A stretch of 64,000 nt of DNA from UBA8828 sp964510855 (GTDB taxonomy: Bacteria; Verrucomicrobiota; Verrucomicrobiia; Opitutales; UBA953). This document shows, piece after piece, positions 15,712 to 24,026 of this stretch; the stretch's first letter is position 1, and every line of letters starts with the position of its first letter. Made by a program: the position numbers and the translations under genes. The notes beneath the pieces were generated by a model that was not told where the DNA came from, searched no databases, and worked only from the letters and a program-made list of their open reading frames with translations. The DNA lies in contig CAZEDB010000005.1 of NCBI GenBank assembly GCA_964510855.1, positions 1 to 64,000 on the forward strand. The letters are read 5' to 3'.

Positions 15712-17607
15712 ATGTCTCGCGCCCAACTCCTCCTTGCAACCGTAGCGATTCTCGCCGCGGCGCTGTTCGCTAACATCATTGCCGCCCGCCTCGATTGGCG
15801 GGCTGACTTAACCGCCGATGGGACCTTTACCCTCTCAGCCGCTTCCCAGCAGCTAGTACGCGGTGTAGGTGAACCCGTAGAAATTGAATTATTTGTCAGT
15901 CGGGGCGAAACTAAGCTCAGCCCCTTTCTTGAAGCCTATGCTCGTCGCGCTGAAGGTTTACTCCGGGCTTATGTCGAAGCCTCAGAAGGACGCGTACGTT
16001 TAATCGTCACTGACCCTCAGCCTGATACCGAAGCCGAAAGTCGTGCCCAACGCTTTGGCCTCGGCGCTGCTCGAGCCGCGACTGGTTCGGCTTATTTAGG
16101 GGTAACGGCACGCCAAGCTGATACCTTGCGCGCCCTGCCCTTTCTTGATCCCCGCCGAGAGCGTTTTCTCGAGCATGATTTATCGCAACTCATCGCCTCA
16201 GTTACTCGGCTCACCAAACCGCGTCTCGCCTTCATTGCCACCCTGCCGATTAGCAATGAGCTTCCTGCCTCACAATCTGGGCAAGAAGGCCCGGGCGATA
16301 TTCTTCTGCAAGAACTTGGGCGGAGTTTCGAAGTTGTCACCCTTACTAATACCGTAACCGAACTCCCTAAGGATACGGCGGTGGTTGCGTTGCTGCATCC
16401 GCACAATCTCAACCCCCAATTGGCTTATGCCATCGATCAATTTCTGCTTAAAGGCGGACCTGTACTCGTCGCCATTGACCCCTTAAGTCGTTTTCAAAAA
16501 TTCCAACAAGGTAATATTCCTTTCATGATGGCGCCGATGGCGGCAATGGGGGCGGCGAGTGACCCTGCCTTGCTCCGGGCTTGGGGCGTGGAGGCGCCGA
16601 TGGATGCCGTGATTGGTGATGCGGCACACGCCTTACAAATGCCCACGGCTCGCGGCGAGGGCGTATCCTATCCTGCGGCGGTCTCACTCGAAGCGCCGAC
16701 ACTCAATCGCGAACACCCGCTAACCGCTGACTTATCGATGCTCAATGTTTTAGACCCAGGCGAAATTCGTCTCCTGCCTGAAGCAGCCCAGCGTCTCCGC
16801 TGGTTACCGCTGATTACTTTCCAAGGTGCAGGCGTAGGGGCGATCCCGATTGCAACCGCCAATGCAGGCCCCTTCGAGCGCGTAGCGGCAACCTTCAAGC
16901 CCGATGGTCAGGCACGCGTCTTTGCCGCCTTAGTCACGGGTAATTTTACTTCAGCGTTTCCTGAAGGTGCCCCTGCAGCAACGCCCCCTCCGGAAGGCCA
17001 ACCAGCTCGCGCTGCTCCAGCAACTCCTGCAGCCCATCTTAAAAACGCTCAGGCGGAGGGTCGCTTACTGGTTATTGCCGACTCTGACTTTGCCCTCGAT
17101 TACTATTCGATTCGTCGCGGTACCGCCTACGGACAACCGGTGTATGAGCCCATCAACGACAATCATGCCTTCTTAATTGGGGCGCTCGAAACCTTAGCGG
17201 GTAATGCTGAACTCGCCTCACTCCGCGCTAAAGGTGCTGTATTACGGCCCTTCGAAAAAGTTCTCGATCTTCAACGCGCTGCCCAAGGTCGCTATCAAGG
17301 CGAGATTGACCGCAATGAAGCGCGCCTAAATGAGCTCAGTCAAAAACTAGCCGAACTCACCCAAGCGCAAGGGGGCGATCTCTCTAAGGGTATCGTGGTT
17401 ACCCCTGAGATCGAACAAGAGGTGCGTGCCTTTACAGAGGAACAAGCCACGGTACGCCGTAGCCTCCGTGATATTCGCCGGGCAGCGCGTGAGGAGATCG
17501 ATGCCCTGGGCCGTCGTCTAACGATACTCAATCTCGTGGCGGGCCCGCTCCTAGCTATTCTCCTAGGCTTAGGTTACACCTGGGTTCGCCGCCGTCGGAG
17601 TCGCTAA
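15712..17607 (+). CDS. GldG-like ABC transporter auxiliary protein
   Basis: A 631-residue protein anchored at both ends: an N-terminal helix (about residues 4-24, LLLATVAILAAALFANIIAA) and a C-terminal helix (about 600-620, ILNLVAGPLLAILLGLGYTWV) followed by RRRRSR. The large periplasmic part carries GldG family features: DLTADGTFTLSAASQQLVRG near the start, FLLKGGPVLVAIDPLSRF, and LLVIADSDFALDYY. A coiled coil precedes the last helix. In GldG systems this protein partners the ABC-2 permease in the envelope. Operon position supports the call. Confidence 0.88.
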   Translation: MSRAQLLLATVAILAAALFANIIAARLDWRADLTADGTFTLSAASQQLVRGVGEPVEIELFVSRGETKLSPFLEAYARRAEGLLRAYVEASEGRVRLIVTDPQPDTEAESRAQRFGLGAARAATGSAYLGVTARQADTLRALPFLDPRRERFLEHDLSQLIASVTRLTKPRLAFIATLPISNELPASQSGQEGPGDILLQELGRSFEVVTLTNTVTELPKDTAVVALLHPHNLNPQLAYAIDQFLLKGGPVLVAIDPLSRFQKFQQGNIPFMMAPMAAMGAASDPALLRAWGVEAPMDAVIGDAAHALQMPTARGEGVSYPAAVSLEAPTLNREHPLTADLSMLNVLDPGEIRLLPEAAQRLRWLPLITFQGAGVGAIPIATANAGPFERVAATFKPDGQARVFAALVTGNFTSAFPEGAPAATPPPEGQPARAAPATPAAHLKNAQAEGRLLVIADSDFALDYYSIRRGTAYGQPVYEPINDNHAFLIGALETLAGNAELASLRAKGAVLRPFEKVLDLQRAAQGRYQGEIDRNEARLNELSQKLAELTQAQGGDLSKGIVVTPEIEQEVRAFTEEQATVRRSLRDIRRAAREEIDALGRRLTILNLVAGPLLAILLGLGYTWVRRRRSR

Positions 17608-17617
17608 TTTTACTGCT

Positions 17618-18625
17618 ATGCGCAACCGTACCTTACTTTTAGGCACCCTCGCCCTTGGAATTGTTGCCGCGGTCTTTGTTTTCACGGACAAGCCTGCAGG
17701 CGATAAAATCTCGCAAGTAGAAACAGCTTTAGTACCCGCAGATTTATTAGCCGACCTGCGCACCGTAGAGATTACCACGCTCGGCCAGAACGTGAAACTG
17801 GAGCGTACGGACAAGGGCTGGGTCGTACCAGCGCGCTTCAATCTACCGGTCGACACCGAGCAACGGCTCCGCCCCCTCCTGCGCTCCTTAAGATCAGCAA
17901 AGACACTTGGCGTACTGACCGCTGATCCTCGTCGCATGGAGCGACTCGACTTAACCAACACCTTAACGCTCACGGGTGCAGACGGTAAGCCTTGGAAAAT
18001 GGTCGTAGGTAAAATGACGGATGACGGTTTAGGCACGGCGGTCCAACTTGCAGGCGAAACTCAAGCCCTACGTTCGACCTTTAACGCCCTGCTCGAAGGT
18101 AGCCCCGCTAACTGGATCGACCCAGTGATTGCGAGTTTTGCTGCCGAACAAGTAGTTAACTTTGACCTTACGCTCCCTGACGGTGGCCGAGTGCAACTCA
18201 CGCGCTCACAAGCAAGCGAACCCTTTAAAGGTGCGGAGGGCCCGTTGCTGGCGGCCTGCGAAGAATTACTTTTTTCACTGACAACTTTACGCGCGGTGGA
18301 TGCGGTCGCTCTCAACGATGCTGCTACACTCGCTGCCTTAGCTAAACCTATGGTGGCTAAAGTTACCCTACAAGATGGCGCGGTCTTTACGATTAAGTTG
18401 GGGCGCGGTCCGAGCAATGCCGGCGATCCCCCACAAGGTTGGATGCAAGCTACGCACACGCTCGACACGCATCCTACAAATCAGAAGTCTGCGCTGGCAT
18501 TTTTCCTCTGCCCGCCTTGGTTAGCCGAACAAATCGTAAACTCGGTGGCAGAACTGACTAAGCGCGGTGTGCCACCCGAAGCCCCTGGTCTCCCTACGCT
18601 GGAAGTAGACGCGGTTGGGCGTTAA
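17618..18625 (+). CDS. DUF4340 domain-containing protein
   Basis: A 335-residue protein with one N-terminal membrane helix (RTLLLGTLALGIVAAVFVFT) followed by a periplasmic region with the DUF4340 pattern: residues like VEITTLGQNVKLERTDKGW early on, then LRPLLRSLRSAKTLGVLTAD. DUF4340 genes regularly follow GldG-like genes in this operon type and probably encode another structural subunit; biochemical function is unknown. It is the last gene of the operon and converges on zupT four bases later. Confidence 0.85.
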   Translation: MRNRTLLLGTLALGIVAAVFVFTDKPAGDKISQVETALVPADLLADLRTVEITTLGQNVKLERTDKGWVVPARFNLPVDTEQRLRPLLRSLRSAKTLGVLTADPRRMERLDLTNTLTLTGADGKPWKMVVGKMTDDGLGTAVQLAGETQALRSTFNALLEGSPANWIDPVIASFAAEQVVNFDLTLPDGGRVQLTRSQASEPFKGAEGPLLAACEELLFSLTTLRAVDAVALNDAATLAALAKPMVAKVTLQDGAVFTIKLGRGPSNAGDPPQGWMQATHTLDTHPTNQKSALAFFLCPPWLAEQIVNSVAELTKRGVPPEAPGLPTLEVDAVGR

Positions 18626-18629
18626 AACG

Positions 18630-19469
18630 TTAAACTGAGCGGAGTAAAAGTAAACTAGCGGCCATCACCGCCATACCGCCGACGAGTCCAATGATACTGT
18701 CGTGGCCCTTACCATAGGCTCGGCTAGTCGGTAAGAGTTGGTCGATGCTGATGTAGACCATCACACCTGCGACACCGGCGAAGCAGCCGCCCATGAGCAA
18801 GGGGGAGGGTCCGATACCGTCGGAAAATACCACCAGTAAGCCGAGGCCAACCAAAGCGCCAATCGGTTCAGCGAGCCCACTTAAAAAAGACCAGAACAAC
18901 GCTTTAGCACGGCTACCCGTAGCATAATAAAGCGGGACCGAGACACTGATGCCTTCGGGAATATTATGCAGCGCAATGGCAATCGCGATTGCGATACCGA
19001 CGCTGGGATCTTCAAGGGTGGCTAAAAAAGTTGCGAGCCCTTCGGGGAAATTGTGAATCGCAATCGCGAGTGCGGTGAGGAGCGCCATGCGACGTAATTT
19101 TGACGGAGGGATAGCCGGAGCTTGATGCAGCGGTGCGGCTTCGGCTTCAGTAGGAGGCTCGTGAGGGTTTTCTCCGTGGGGGAGGAGGGCATCAATCAAC
19201 GCAATGAGTAAGATACCCGCAAAGAAGGCCCCTATCGTCCACCATGGTCCAGCCGACACCCCCATCGCAGCGGAGAGGGAAATCTCCGCCTTAGGTAAAA
19301 TCTCCATGAAGGAGACAAAAAGCATCACCCCGGCGGAGAAACCGGTAGAAACTGAAAGAAAACGGTAACTCGTGCGCTTAGCACCAAAGGCAATCAAACT
19401 GCCAATGCCGGTGGCGAGACCTGCGAACAGGGTTAGCCCGAGGGCTAGCCAAAAGTTCGGTAAATCCAT
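18630..19469 (-). CDS. zupT: ZIP family metal (zinc) transporter, ZupT-like
   Basis: 279 residues from ATG 19469, which has AGAAGG just upstream. It has eight predicted membrane helices and the two metal-site motifs of ZIP proteins, HNFPEGLATF and HNIPEGISVSV, in adjacent helices. A histidine-containing loop (LLPHGENPHEPP) sits between helices 3 and 4. ZupT imports zinc and other divalent metals. The gene is divergent from nuoA. Confidence 0.93.
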   Translation of the reverse strand: MDLPNFWLALGLTLFAGLATGIGSLIAFGAKRTSYRFLSVSTGFSAGVMLFVSFMEILPKAEISLSAAMGVSAGPWWTIGAFFAGILLIALIDALLPHGENPHEPPTEAEAAPLHQAPAIPPSKLRRMALLTALAIAIHNFPEGLATFLATLEDPSVGIAIAIAIALHNIPEGISVSVPLYYATGSRAKALFWSFLSGLAEPIGALVGLGLLVVFSDGIGPSPLLMGGCFAGVAGVMVYISIDQLLPTSRAYGKGHDSIIGLVGGMAVMAASLLLLRSV

Positions 19470-19496
19470 ACCTTCTTGGTGGCGGAAACTTTGAAG

Positions 19497-19516
19497 TTGG
19501 CAAGTGCGCTTGCCAA
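19497..19516. promoter_or_regulatory. Perfect inverted repeat between zupT and nuoA
   Basis: TTGGCAAG - TGCG - CTTGCCAA is an 8-base perfect palindrome in the 74-base divergent spacer of zupT and nuoA. It has no following T-run and no gene ends into it, so it is more likely an operator than a terminator. The regulator is unknown. Confidence 0.45.
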
Positions 19517-19543
19517 GGACCACTTAAGCAGCTTGAAAACCGC

Positions 19544-19936
19544 ATGGCGATTGCTGAAACCCAGAACCTTGCGACCTACCTGCCTTTTTTAGTTCAGGTC
19601 ATCCTCGGGCTTTCCGTCCCCGCCGCCATTTTAGCGGTAAGCCATCTCTTCGGCCAACGCGCCAAGACTAATTACATCAAAGATAAGGCCTACGAGTGTG
19701 GCCTGCCTTCGGAGGGTAAGGTGCACCCTCGTTTCGCGGTGAAGTTTTACGTCACCGCCATGCTCTTCATTCTTTTTGATATTGAAATTGTTTTCCTCTT
19801 ACCTTGGGCGCTGGTCTACCAAGAATTTCTGGCTGCGAGTATTGCCATCACCGGCGCGACCGCCGTTTTCCTAAGCGTGCTCGTCTTCGGCTTGATCTAT
19901 GAGGTTAAGCGCGGCGCGCTCGAGTGGGAGAAGTGA
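19544..19936 (+). CDS. nuoA: NADH-quinone oxidoreductase subunit A
   Basis: A 130-residue membrane protein with three helices. The conserved loop KAYECGLPSEGKVHPRFAVKF and FDIEIVFLLPWA identify the complex I subunit A (NuoA/NDUFA3-type), part of the proton-pumping membrane arm. nuoB and later genes would be expected next, but the sequence runs into a repeat array and an assembly gap, and after the gap an unrelated S23-type gene follows. The TGA stop is the first codon of the repeat array. Confidence 0.95.
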   Translation: MAIAETQNLATYLPFLVQVILGLSVPAAILAVSHLFGQRAKTNYIKDKAYECGLPSEGKVHPRFAVKFYVTAMLFILFDIEIVFLLPWALVYQEFLAASIAITGATAVFLSVLVFGLIYEVKRGALEWEK

Positions 19937-19967
19937 GAGGTGAGATAAGGGATGAGAGATTAGGGAT
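19934..19967 (+). repeat. Heptad repeat array, left of gap, starting at the nuoA stop
   Basis: Purine-rich imperfect heptads (GAGATAA, GGGATGA, GAGATTA, GGGAT) begin directly at the nuoA TGA and run into the N gap. Bases 19941-19967 (27 nt) recur exactly, inverted, at 20670-20696. Confidence 0.85.
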
Positions 19968-20067
19968 NNNNNNNNNNNNNNNNNNNNNNNNNNNNNNNNN
20001 NNNNNNNNNNNNNNNNNNNNNNNNNNNNNNNNNNNNNNNNNNNNNNNNNNNNNNNNNNNNNNNNNNN
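19968..20067. other. Assembly gap (100 N)
   Basis: Exactly 100 N inside a repeat array. The array itself probably broke the assembly. The real length is unknown and could hold more repeats or genes, for example further nuo genes. Confidence 0.99.
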
Positions 20068-20154
20068 AGGGATATGGGATATGGGATTAGAGATTAGAGA
20101 TTAGAGATGAGAGATTAGGGATATGGGATTAGGGATTAGAGATTAGGGAAAGGA
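20068..20154 (+). repeat. Heptad repeat array, right of gap
   Basis: At least ten imperfect units such as GGGATAT, GGGATTA, GAGATTA and GAGATGA in tandem, same strand orientation as the array left of the gap. It precedes the S23-type gene by 50 bases. Confidence 0.85.
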
Positions 20155-20204
20155 CCTTATATGGGAGGACTTGTGGGAGTCTTTTTCTCTGCCTGACTAA
20201 AAAT

Positions 20205-20594
20205 ATGTCAGACGCATTAAAGGCAGGACACGTGCGTAATCTAAGAGTCTATCAATTAGCTCTTGATACAGTTTTACGTACTGCAGAGGTGCTCGGTCAG
20301 TTAAGATGGGGAGAGAGGCAGTATCTACGTGAGCAATTACTACGAGCCACCAGTTCAGTTCCCGCCAACATAGCCGAAGGCCATGCCCGGATTGGTTTAG
20401 CAGATTGCAATCGATTCCTTGTGATTGCGAAAGGGTCTGCTTCAGAGGCTGCTCATCATTTAGAGGAAGCTAAGAAGCTAGGCCTTATAGAAGCTGCTTT
20501 GGCATCTGATTTACAAAGCAGGCATGACGTAGCCGAACGTATGTTAAATTGTTTAATAAAAGCCCGAAAATCTAGGTCTCCCTTAAATGATTAA
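20205..20594 (+). CDS. Four helix bundle protein (S23 / 23S rRNA intervening-sequence type)
   Basis: A 129-residue protein of the S23 family (TIGR02436-type): VRNLRVYQLALDTVLRTAEV at the start, then the hallmark LLRATSSVPANIAEGHAR and FLVIAKGSASEAAHHLEEA. Family members form pentameric or similar four-helix bundles; they were first seen in 23S rRNA intervening sequences and also include the bAvd accessory proteins of diversity-generating retroelements. No reverse transcriptase or rRNA is next to it here. The gene stands between inverted purine-rich repeat arrays, which suggests it was inserted as a unit. Base composition is visibly more AT-rich than neighbours. Confidence 0.92.
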   Translation: MSDALKAGHVRNLRVYQLALDTVLRTAEVLGQLRWGERQYLREQLLRATSSVPANIAEGHARIGLADCNRFLVIAKGSASEAAHHLEEAKKLGLIEAALASDLQSRHDVAERMLNCLIKARKSRSPLND

Positions 20595-20596
20595 TA

Positions 20597-20696
20597 CCCT
20601 CCCCCAATCTCTAATCCCTAATCCCTCACCCCCAATCTCTAATCCCATATCTCTCCTCTCTAATCCCATATCCCTAATCTCTCATCCCTTATCTCA
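20597..20696 (-). repeat. Heptad repeat array, inverted copy, ending at the fumarase stop
   Basis: Pyrimidine-rich on the + strand (TAATCCC, TAATCTC, TCATCCC, CATATCC units). Read on the minus strand it begins at the fumarase TGA stop (20694-20696) with a 27-base segment identical to the array after nuoA. It also abuts the S23-type gene stop. Confidence 0.85.
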
Positions 20697-22343
20697 GACG
20701 GCGCACACCCCACAGCCGGTGCCAGGGATCTGGCAGAAGAAGTCGTTGCCCTTGTCGTCGACGAGGATGAACGCAGGGAAATCAACCACATCGATCTTCC
20801 AGACGGCCTCCATGCCGAGCTCGGCAAAATCAACCACTTCTACCTTACGGATATTTTCTTGGGCGAGAATGGCAGCCGGACCGCCAATGGAACCCAGGTA
20901 AAAACCTTGGTTAGCTTTACAAGCATCGGTCACGGCCTGACCACGATTGCCTTTCGCAATCATGATGTGTGAGCCGCCGGCTTTTTGGAAGAGATCGACG
21001 TAACTATCCATTCGCCCAGCAGTGGTTGGCCCGAAGGAACCCGAAGGTAAACCTGGAGGTGTCTTCGCTGGGCCTGCGTAGTAGACGGGGTGGTCCTTCA
21101 TGTAGGACGGGAGAGGTTCACCGCGGTCGAGCAACTCCTTTAACTTAGCGTGGGCCAAATCGCGGGCGACAATCACCGTGCCCGTCAACGCGAGCCGTGT
21201 GGTTACGGGGTGACGACTAAGCTCGGCACGAATGTCCGCCATGGGGCGATTCAAATCAATCCGCACCACACCCTCTGCGGAAGGCTTACCGCGCTGAAGC
21301 GCTGGGATAAAACGCTCGGGCGCAGTTTCGAGTTGTTCAATCCAAACCCCAGTGGCGTCGATATAAGCTTTAGCGTTACGGTCGGCAGAACAAGATACCG
21401 CAAGACCAATAGGACAAGAGGCACCGTGGCGCGGGAGGCGAATTACCCGACAATCGAGGGCAAACCACTTACCACCAAACTGCGCGCCAATACCTAAGGT
21501 GTGGGCAACCTTGAGCAGCTCAGCTTCGAGAGCGAGATCACGAAAGGCCTGGCCATGCTCATTGCCCTGGGTGGGAAGGGCGTCATACCAATGGGTCGAA
21601 GCCAGTTTAACCGCCTTCATCGTGGCTTCGGCAGAGGTTCCCCCAATCACGAAGGCCAAGTGGTAAGGGGGGCACGCCGCCGTACCCAGCGTGCGCATTT
21701 TGTCGGCCATGAAGGCGAGGAGCGACTTTGGGTTCAGTACCGCCTTGGTCTCTTGATAAAGGAAGCACTTGTTGGCCGAGCCTCCGCCTTTAGCGACAAA
21801 GAGAAAATCGAAGCGGGCACCCTTGCCAGCGGCGATATCGATTTGGGCAGGCAGGTTGGTACCGGTGTTGCGCTCCTTCCACATATCTAGGGGCGCGAGC
21901 TGAGAGTAGCGGAGATTATTTTGCGCGTAAGCTTGGTAGACACCAAGCGAGAGGGCTTCGGCATCATCGCCTCCACCCGTCCAAACCTGCTGACCTTTCT
22001 TAGCCACACTCTGCGCCGTGCCGGTATCTTGGCAAAAAGGTAAAACCCCTTTGGCGGCAACTTCCGCATTGCGCAGCATGGCCAAAGCTACGGCGCGATC
22101 ATTCGCACTCGCTTCAGGGTCTTGTAAAATGGCCGCAACTTGCGCGAGGTGACTCGAGCGTAAGTAAAAATTAATATCGTGAAACGCTTGGTTGGCTAGG
22201 AGCGTCAAGGCTGCCGGATCAATTTTTAAGATAGGCTTACCTTCAAACGTGGCTTGGGTAACATACTCCGTCGTTAACCGCCGATAGGCCGTGGTGTCAG
22301 GCCCAAGCGGGAAAGGGTCTTGATAGTGAAACGCGTTAGCCAC
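20694..22343 (-). CDS. Class I fumarate hydratase (iron-sulfur, FumA/B-like)
   Basis: 549 residues from a GTG at 22343 (MANAFHYQDPFPLG), matching the usual length of about 548; the longer frame from 22400 begins inside the HU terminator and is unlikely. The enzyme interconverts fumarate and malate in the TCA cycle. The [4Fe-4S] ligands are visible as cysteines in PFCQDTGT, AACPPYHLAF and GASCPIGLAVSC, with the N-terminal catalytic and C-terminal domains both present (GSFGPTTAGRMDSYVD, ending CGVCAV). The stop codon is embedded in a repeat array. Confidence 0.95.
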   Translation of the reverse strand: MANAFHYQDPFPLGPDTTAYRRLTTEYVTQATFEGKPILKIDPAALTLLANQAFHDINFYLRSSHLAQVAAILQDPEASANDRAVALAMLRNAEVAAKGVLPFCQDTGTAQSVAKKGQQVWTGGGDDAEALSLGVYQAYAQNNLRYSQLAPLDMWKERNTGTNLPAQIDIAAGKGARFDFLFVAKGGGSANKCFLYQETKAVLNPKSLLAFMADKMRTLGTAACPPYHLAFVIGGTSAEATMKAVKLASTHWYDALPTQGNEHGQAFRDLALEAELLKVAHTLGIGAQFGGKWFALDCRVIRLPRHGASCPIGLAVSCSADRNAKAYIDATGVWIEQLETAPERFIPALQRGKPSAEGVVRIDLNRPMADIRAELSRHPVTTRLALTGTVIVARDLAHAKLKELLDRGEPLPSYMKDHPVYYAGPAKTPPGLPSGSFGPTTAGRMDSYVDLFQKAGGSHIMIAKGNRGQAVTDACKANQGFYLGSIGGPAAILAQENIRKVEVVDFAELGMEAVWKIDVVDFPAFILVDDKGNDFFCQIPGTGCGVCAV

Positions 22344-22396
22344 GCCTTCAATGTGGTGATGCCAGACAAGGGAGCAAGCCGAGGCAGAATCTTTGC

Positions 22397-22428
22397 ACAA
22401 AAAAAGACCCCGGATTTCTCCGGGGTCC
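22397..22428 (-). terminator. Intrinsic terminator of the HU gene
   Basis: On the minus strand GACCCCGGA - GAAA - TCCGGGGTC (22427-22406) is followed by eight T. It lies 26 bases past the HU stop and ahead of the fumarase start. Confidence 0.93.
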
Positions 22429-22452
22429 GATTCAGCACAACTAATCCGAAGA

Positions 22453-22728
22453 TTACTTGTTAACCGCCTTCTTGAGGGCGGTGCCGGCTTTGAACTTCAC
22501 GCCCTTCGAGGCCTTGATCTTAATCTTCTCGCCGGTCGCAGGGTTGATGCCGTCACGAGCTGCGCGCTTGTTGACGGTGAAGTTACCGAAACCTACGAGC
22601 GAGACGCCGCCCTTTTTGATGATACCGTGCTCGAGGGCGCCAATGACGGCGTCGACGGAGCGCTCGGCATCAGCACGGGTGCTGTCGAGGGTTTTTTGTA
22701 CGGCTTCGATGAGTTCTGATTTGTTCAT
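22453..22728 (-). CDS. HU family DNA-binding protein
   Basis: A 91-residue nucleoid protein. The N-terminal helices (MNKSELIEAVQKTLDSTRAD) and the beta-arm region with GFGNFTVNKRAARDGINPATGEKI carry the standard HU/IHF pattern, including the proline at the arm tip (NPATG). It is monocistronic with a strong terminator. Whether it is a homodimeric HU or an IHF-like subunit cannot be decided from sequence alone. Confidence 0.95.
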   Translation of the reverse strand: MNKSELIEAVQKTLDSTRADAERSVDAVIGALEHGIIKKGGVSLVGFGNFTVNKRAARDGINPATGEKIKIKASKGVKFKAGTALKKAVNK

Positions 22729-22867
22729 ATGTATGGTGTGGGTTTAGGGTGAGGGTGTAGGGATGCCGTTAGGCGAAGAGAGGAGTAACGCCCCGCAAAC
22801 CCGCTGGTCAACAGGTAAAAATGGGGTTTCGATAAAAAAGTTTTTTGCCTTCTCGCCTTGGGGCACC

Positions 22868-23329
22868 TCAAAAGAGTGGCCAGACAAAGGTAAGCAGAAG
22901 GTGGAGGGTGGCGTTGGCGAACAAGGCGGCGGCGACATCATCGGCAACAATTCCCAGCCCGGAGGGGAGGGCTTGAAGACGGCGAATGCCCAAAGGCTTA
23001 GCGATGTCAAAAAGGCGAAAAAGGAGGAACCCCACCAGTAACTCCCTCCAACCTAGGCCCGCGAAACCTAAAAACACCAAGGGGATGCAAGCCGCCTCGT
23101 CGAGAATGACTTCGGGAGGGTCTTTACGCCCAATAAGCGCGGCAGCGGCACCACAAATGAAGATCGCCATGAGTACAACCAAGAGCGAAAAGGCGATTTG
23201 ATGGCCTAAACCATGGCGGGCGACGACCCCATCAACAACCAGCCACCACCAGAGCAAACCCGCCGCAGAGCCCCAGGTACCGGGGGCGGGCAAGCGCCCT
23301 AGAGGGCCTAGGGTAGCAAAGGATACCAT
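22868..23329 (-). CDS. pgpA: Phosphatidylglycerophosphatase A
   Basis: A 153-residue membrane protein with the PgpA opening (LGPLGRLPAPGTWGSAAG) and the conserved acidic block DPPEVILDEAACIPLVFLG in the second half. It dephosphorylates phosphatidylglycerol phosphate to phosphatidylglycerol in the inner membrane. It sits three bases after pgsA on the same strand, so two consecutive steps of anionic phospholipid synthesis are encoded together. Confidence 0.92.
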   Translation of the reverse strand: MVSFATLGPLGRLPAPGTWGSAAGLLWWWLVVDGVVARHGLGHQIAFSLLVVLMAIFICGAAAALIGRKDPPEVILDEAACIPLVFLGFAGLGWRELLVGFLLFRLFDIAKPLGIRRLQALPSGLGIVADDVAAALFANATLHLLLTFVWPLF

Positions 23330-23332
23330 AAA

Positions 23333-23971
23333 TTAGGACAGCCCGGGGAGGTGGCGGCGGTGCCGGAAGATGTAAACGGCACCCGACCAAACCGTGAGTC
23401 CGACCGAGGCCCAGAAAAGTCCGCTAATAATCGTCTCCCAGTGACCATGCCAAAGGTCCGATAGATTCCAATGGGTCTCATAAGCTCGCAGACCAATTAA
23501 GTGACCAATGGCCAGAATCTGTAAAAAGGTTTTGGATTTACCCCAACCTTCAGCTTCAAGCACTTGACCCTTAGCCGCCGCTACCAGGCGTAGACCCGTG
23601 ATTAAAAACTCCCGGGTTAAAATCGCAAAAACCCCCAAAGCCGCAATCAGCCTAGCTTCCGGGCTAGCAGGGGTCGGACCTTCTGGACCGATGGTCGACA
23701 CAGGTAAACAATCAAGCGCCAGCAGCGTAACCAATAAACCGAGGATAAAAATCTTGTCGACCAGCGCATCCATTAAACGACCGAAATCCGAAACGGCTCC
23801 GACCTTGCGCGCGACCCAGCCATCGAGCAGGTCGGTAATGGCGGCTACGATAAAGAGAGCGAGGGCGGCCGAGGCCCAAGGGCCAGCTAGGTAAGTCCAC
23901 CAAGCGATAACGCCTACCGCAGGAATACGGGCAAAGGTGAGAATGTTAGGAAGATGCCTTAGGGCGCTCAT
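23333..23971 (-). CDS. pgsA: CDP-diacylglycerol-glycerol-3-phosphate 3-phosphatidyltransferase
   Basis: A 212-residue integral membrane enzyme. The CDP-alcohol phosphotransferase motif D-G-x2-A-R-x8-G-x3-D-x3-D is seen in LLDGWVARKVGAVSDFGRLM and the following DALVDK. It opens with RHLPNILTFARIPAVGVIAW, typical for PgsA. It makes phosphatidylglycerol phosphate, the substrate of the PgpA encoded directly downstream. It is divergent from coaD with 55 bases between. Confidence 0.95.
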   Translation of the reverse strand: MSALRHLPNILTFARIPAVGVIAWWTYLAGPWASAALALFIVAAITDLLDGWVARKVGAVSDFGRLMDALVDKIFILGLLVTLLALDCLPVSTIGPEGPTPASPEARLIAALGVFAILTREFLITGLRLVAAAKGQVLEAEGWGKSKTFLQILAIGHLIGLRAYETHWNLSDLWHGHWETIISGLFWASVGLTVWSGAVYIFRHRRHLPGLS

Positions 23972-24026
23972 GCGGGCTTGCGGGCAGGATGCGGAGGGCT
24001 GAGGATACCGAGCAACGCCAAAAGCT

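Noticed and set aside
20068..20154. CRISPR array
   Set aside because: Units are 7 bases, imperfect and without spacers; no cas gene is near.
20205..20594. S23-type gene as accessory protein (Avd) of a diversity-generating retroelement
   Set aside because: No reverse transcriptase, template or variable repeat is visible in the window.
22344..22400. Longer fumarase start at GTG 22400
   Set aside because: It begins in the U-tract of the HU terminator and adds residues without family similarity; GTG 22343 gives the usual length.
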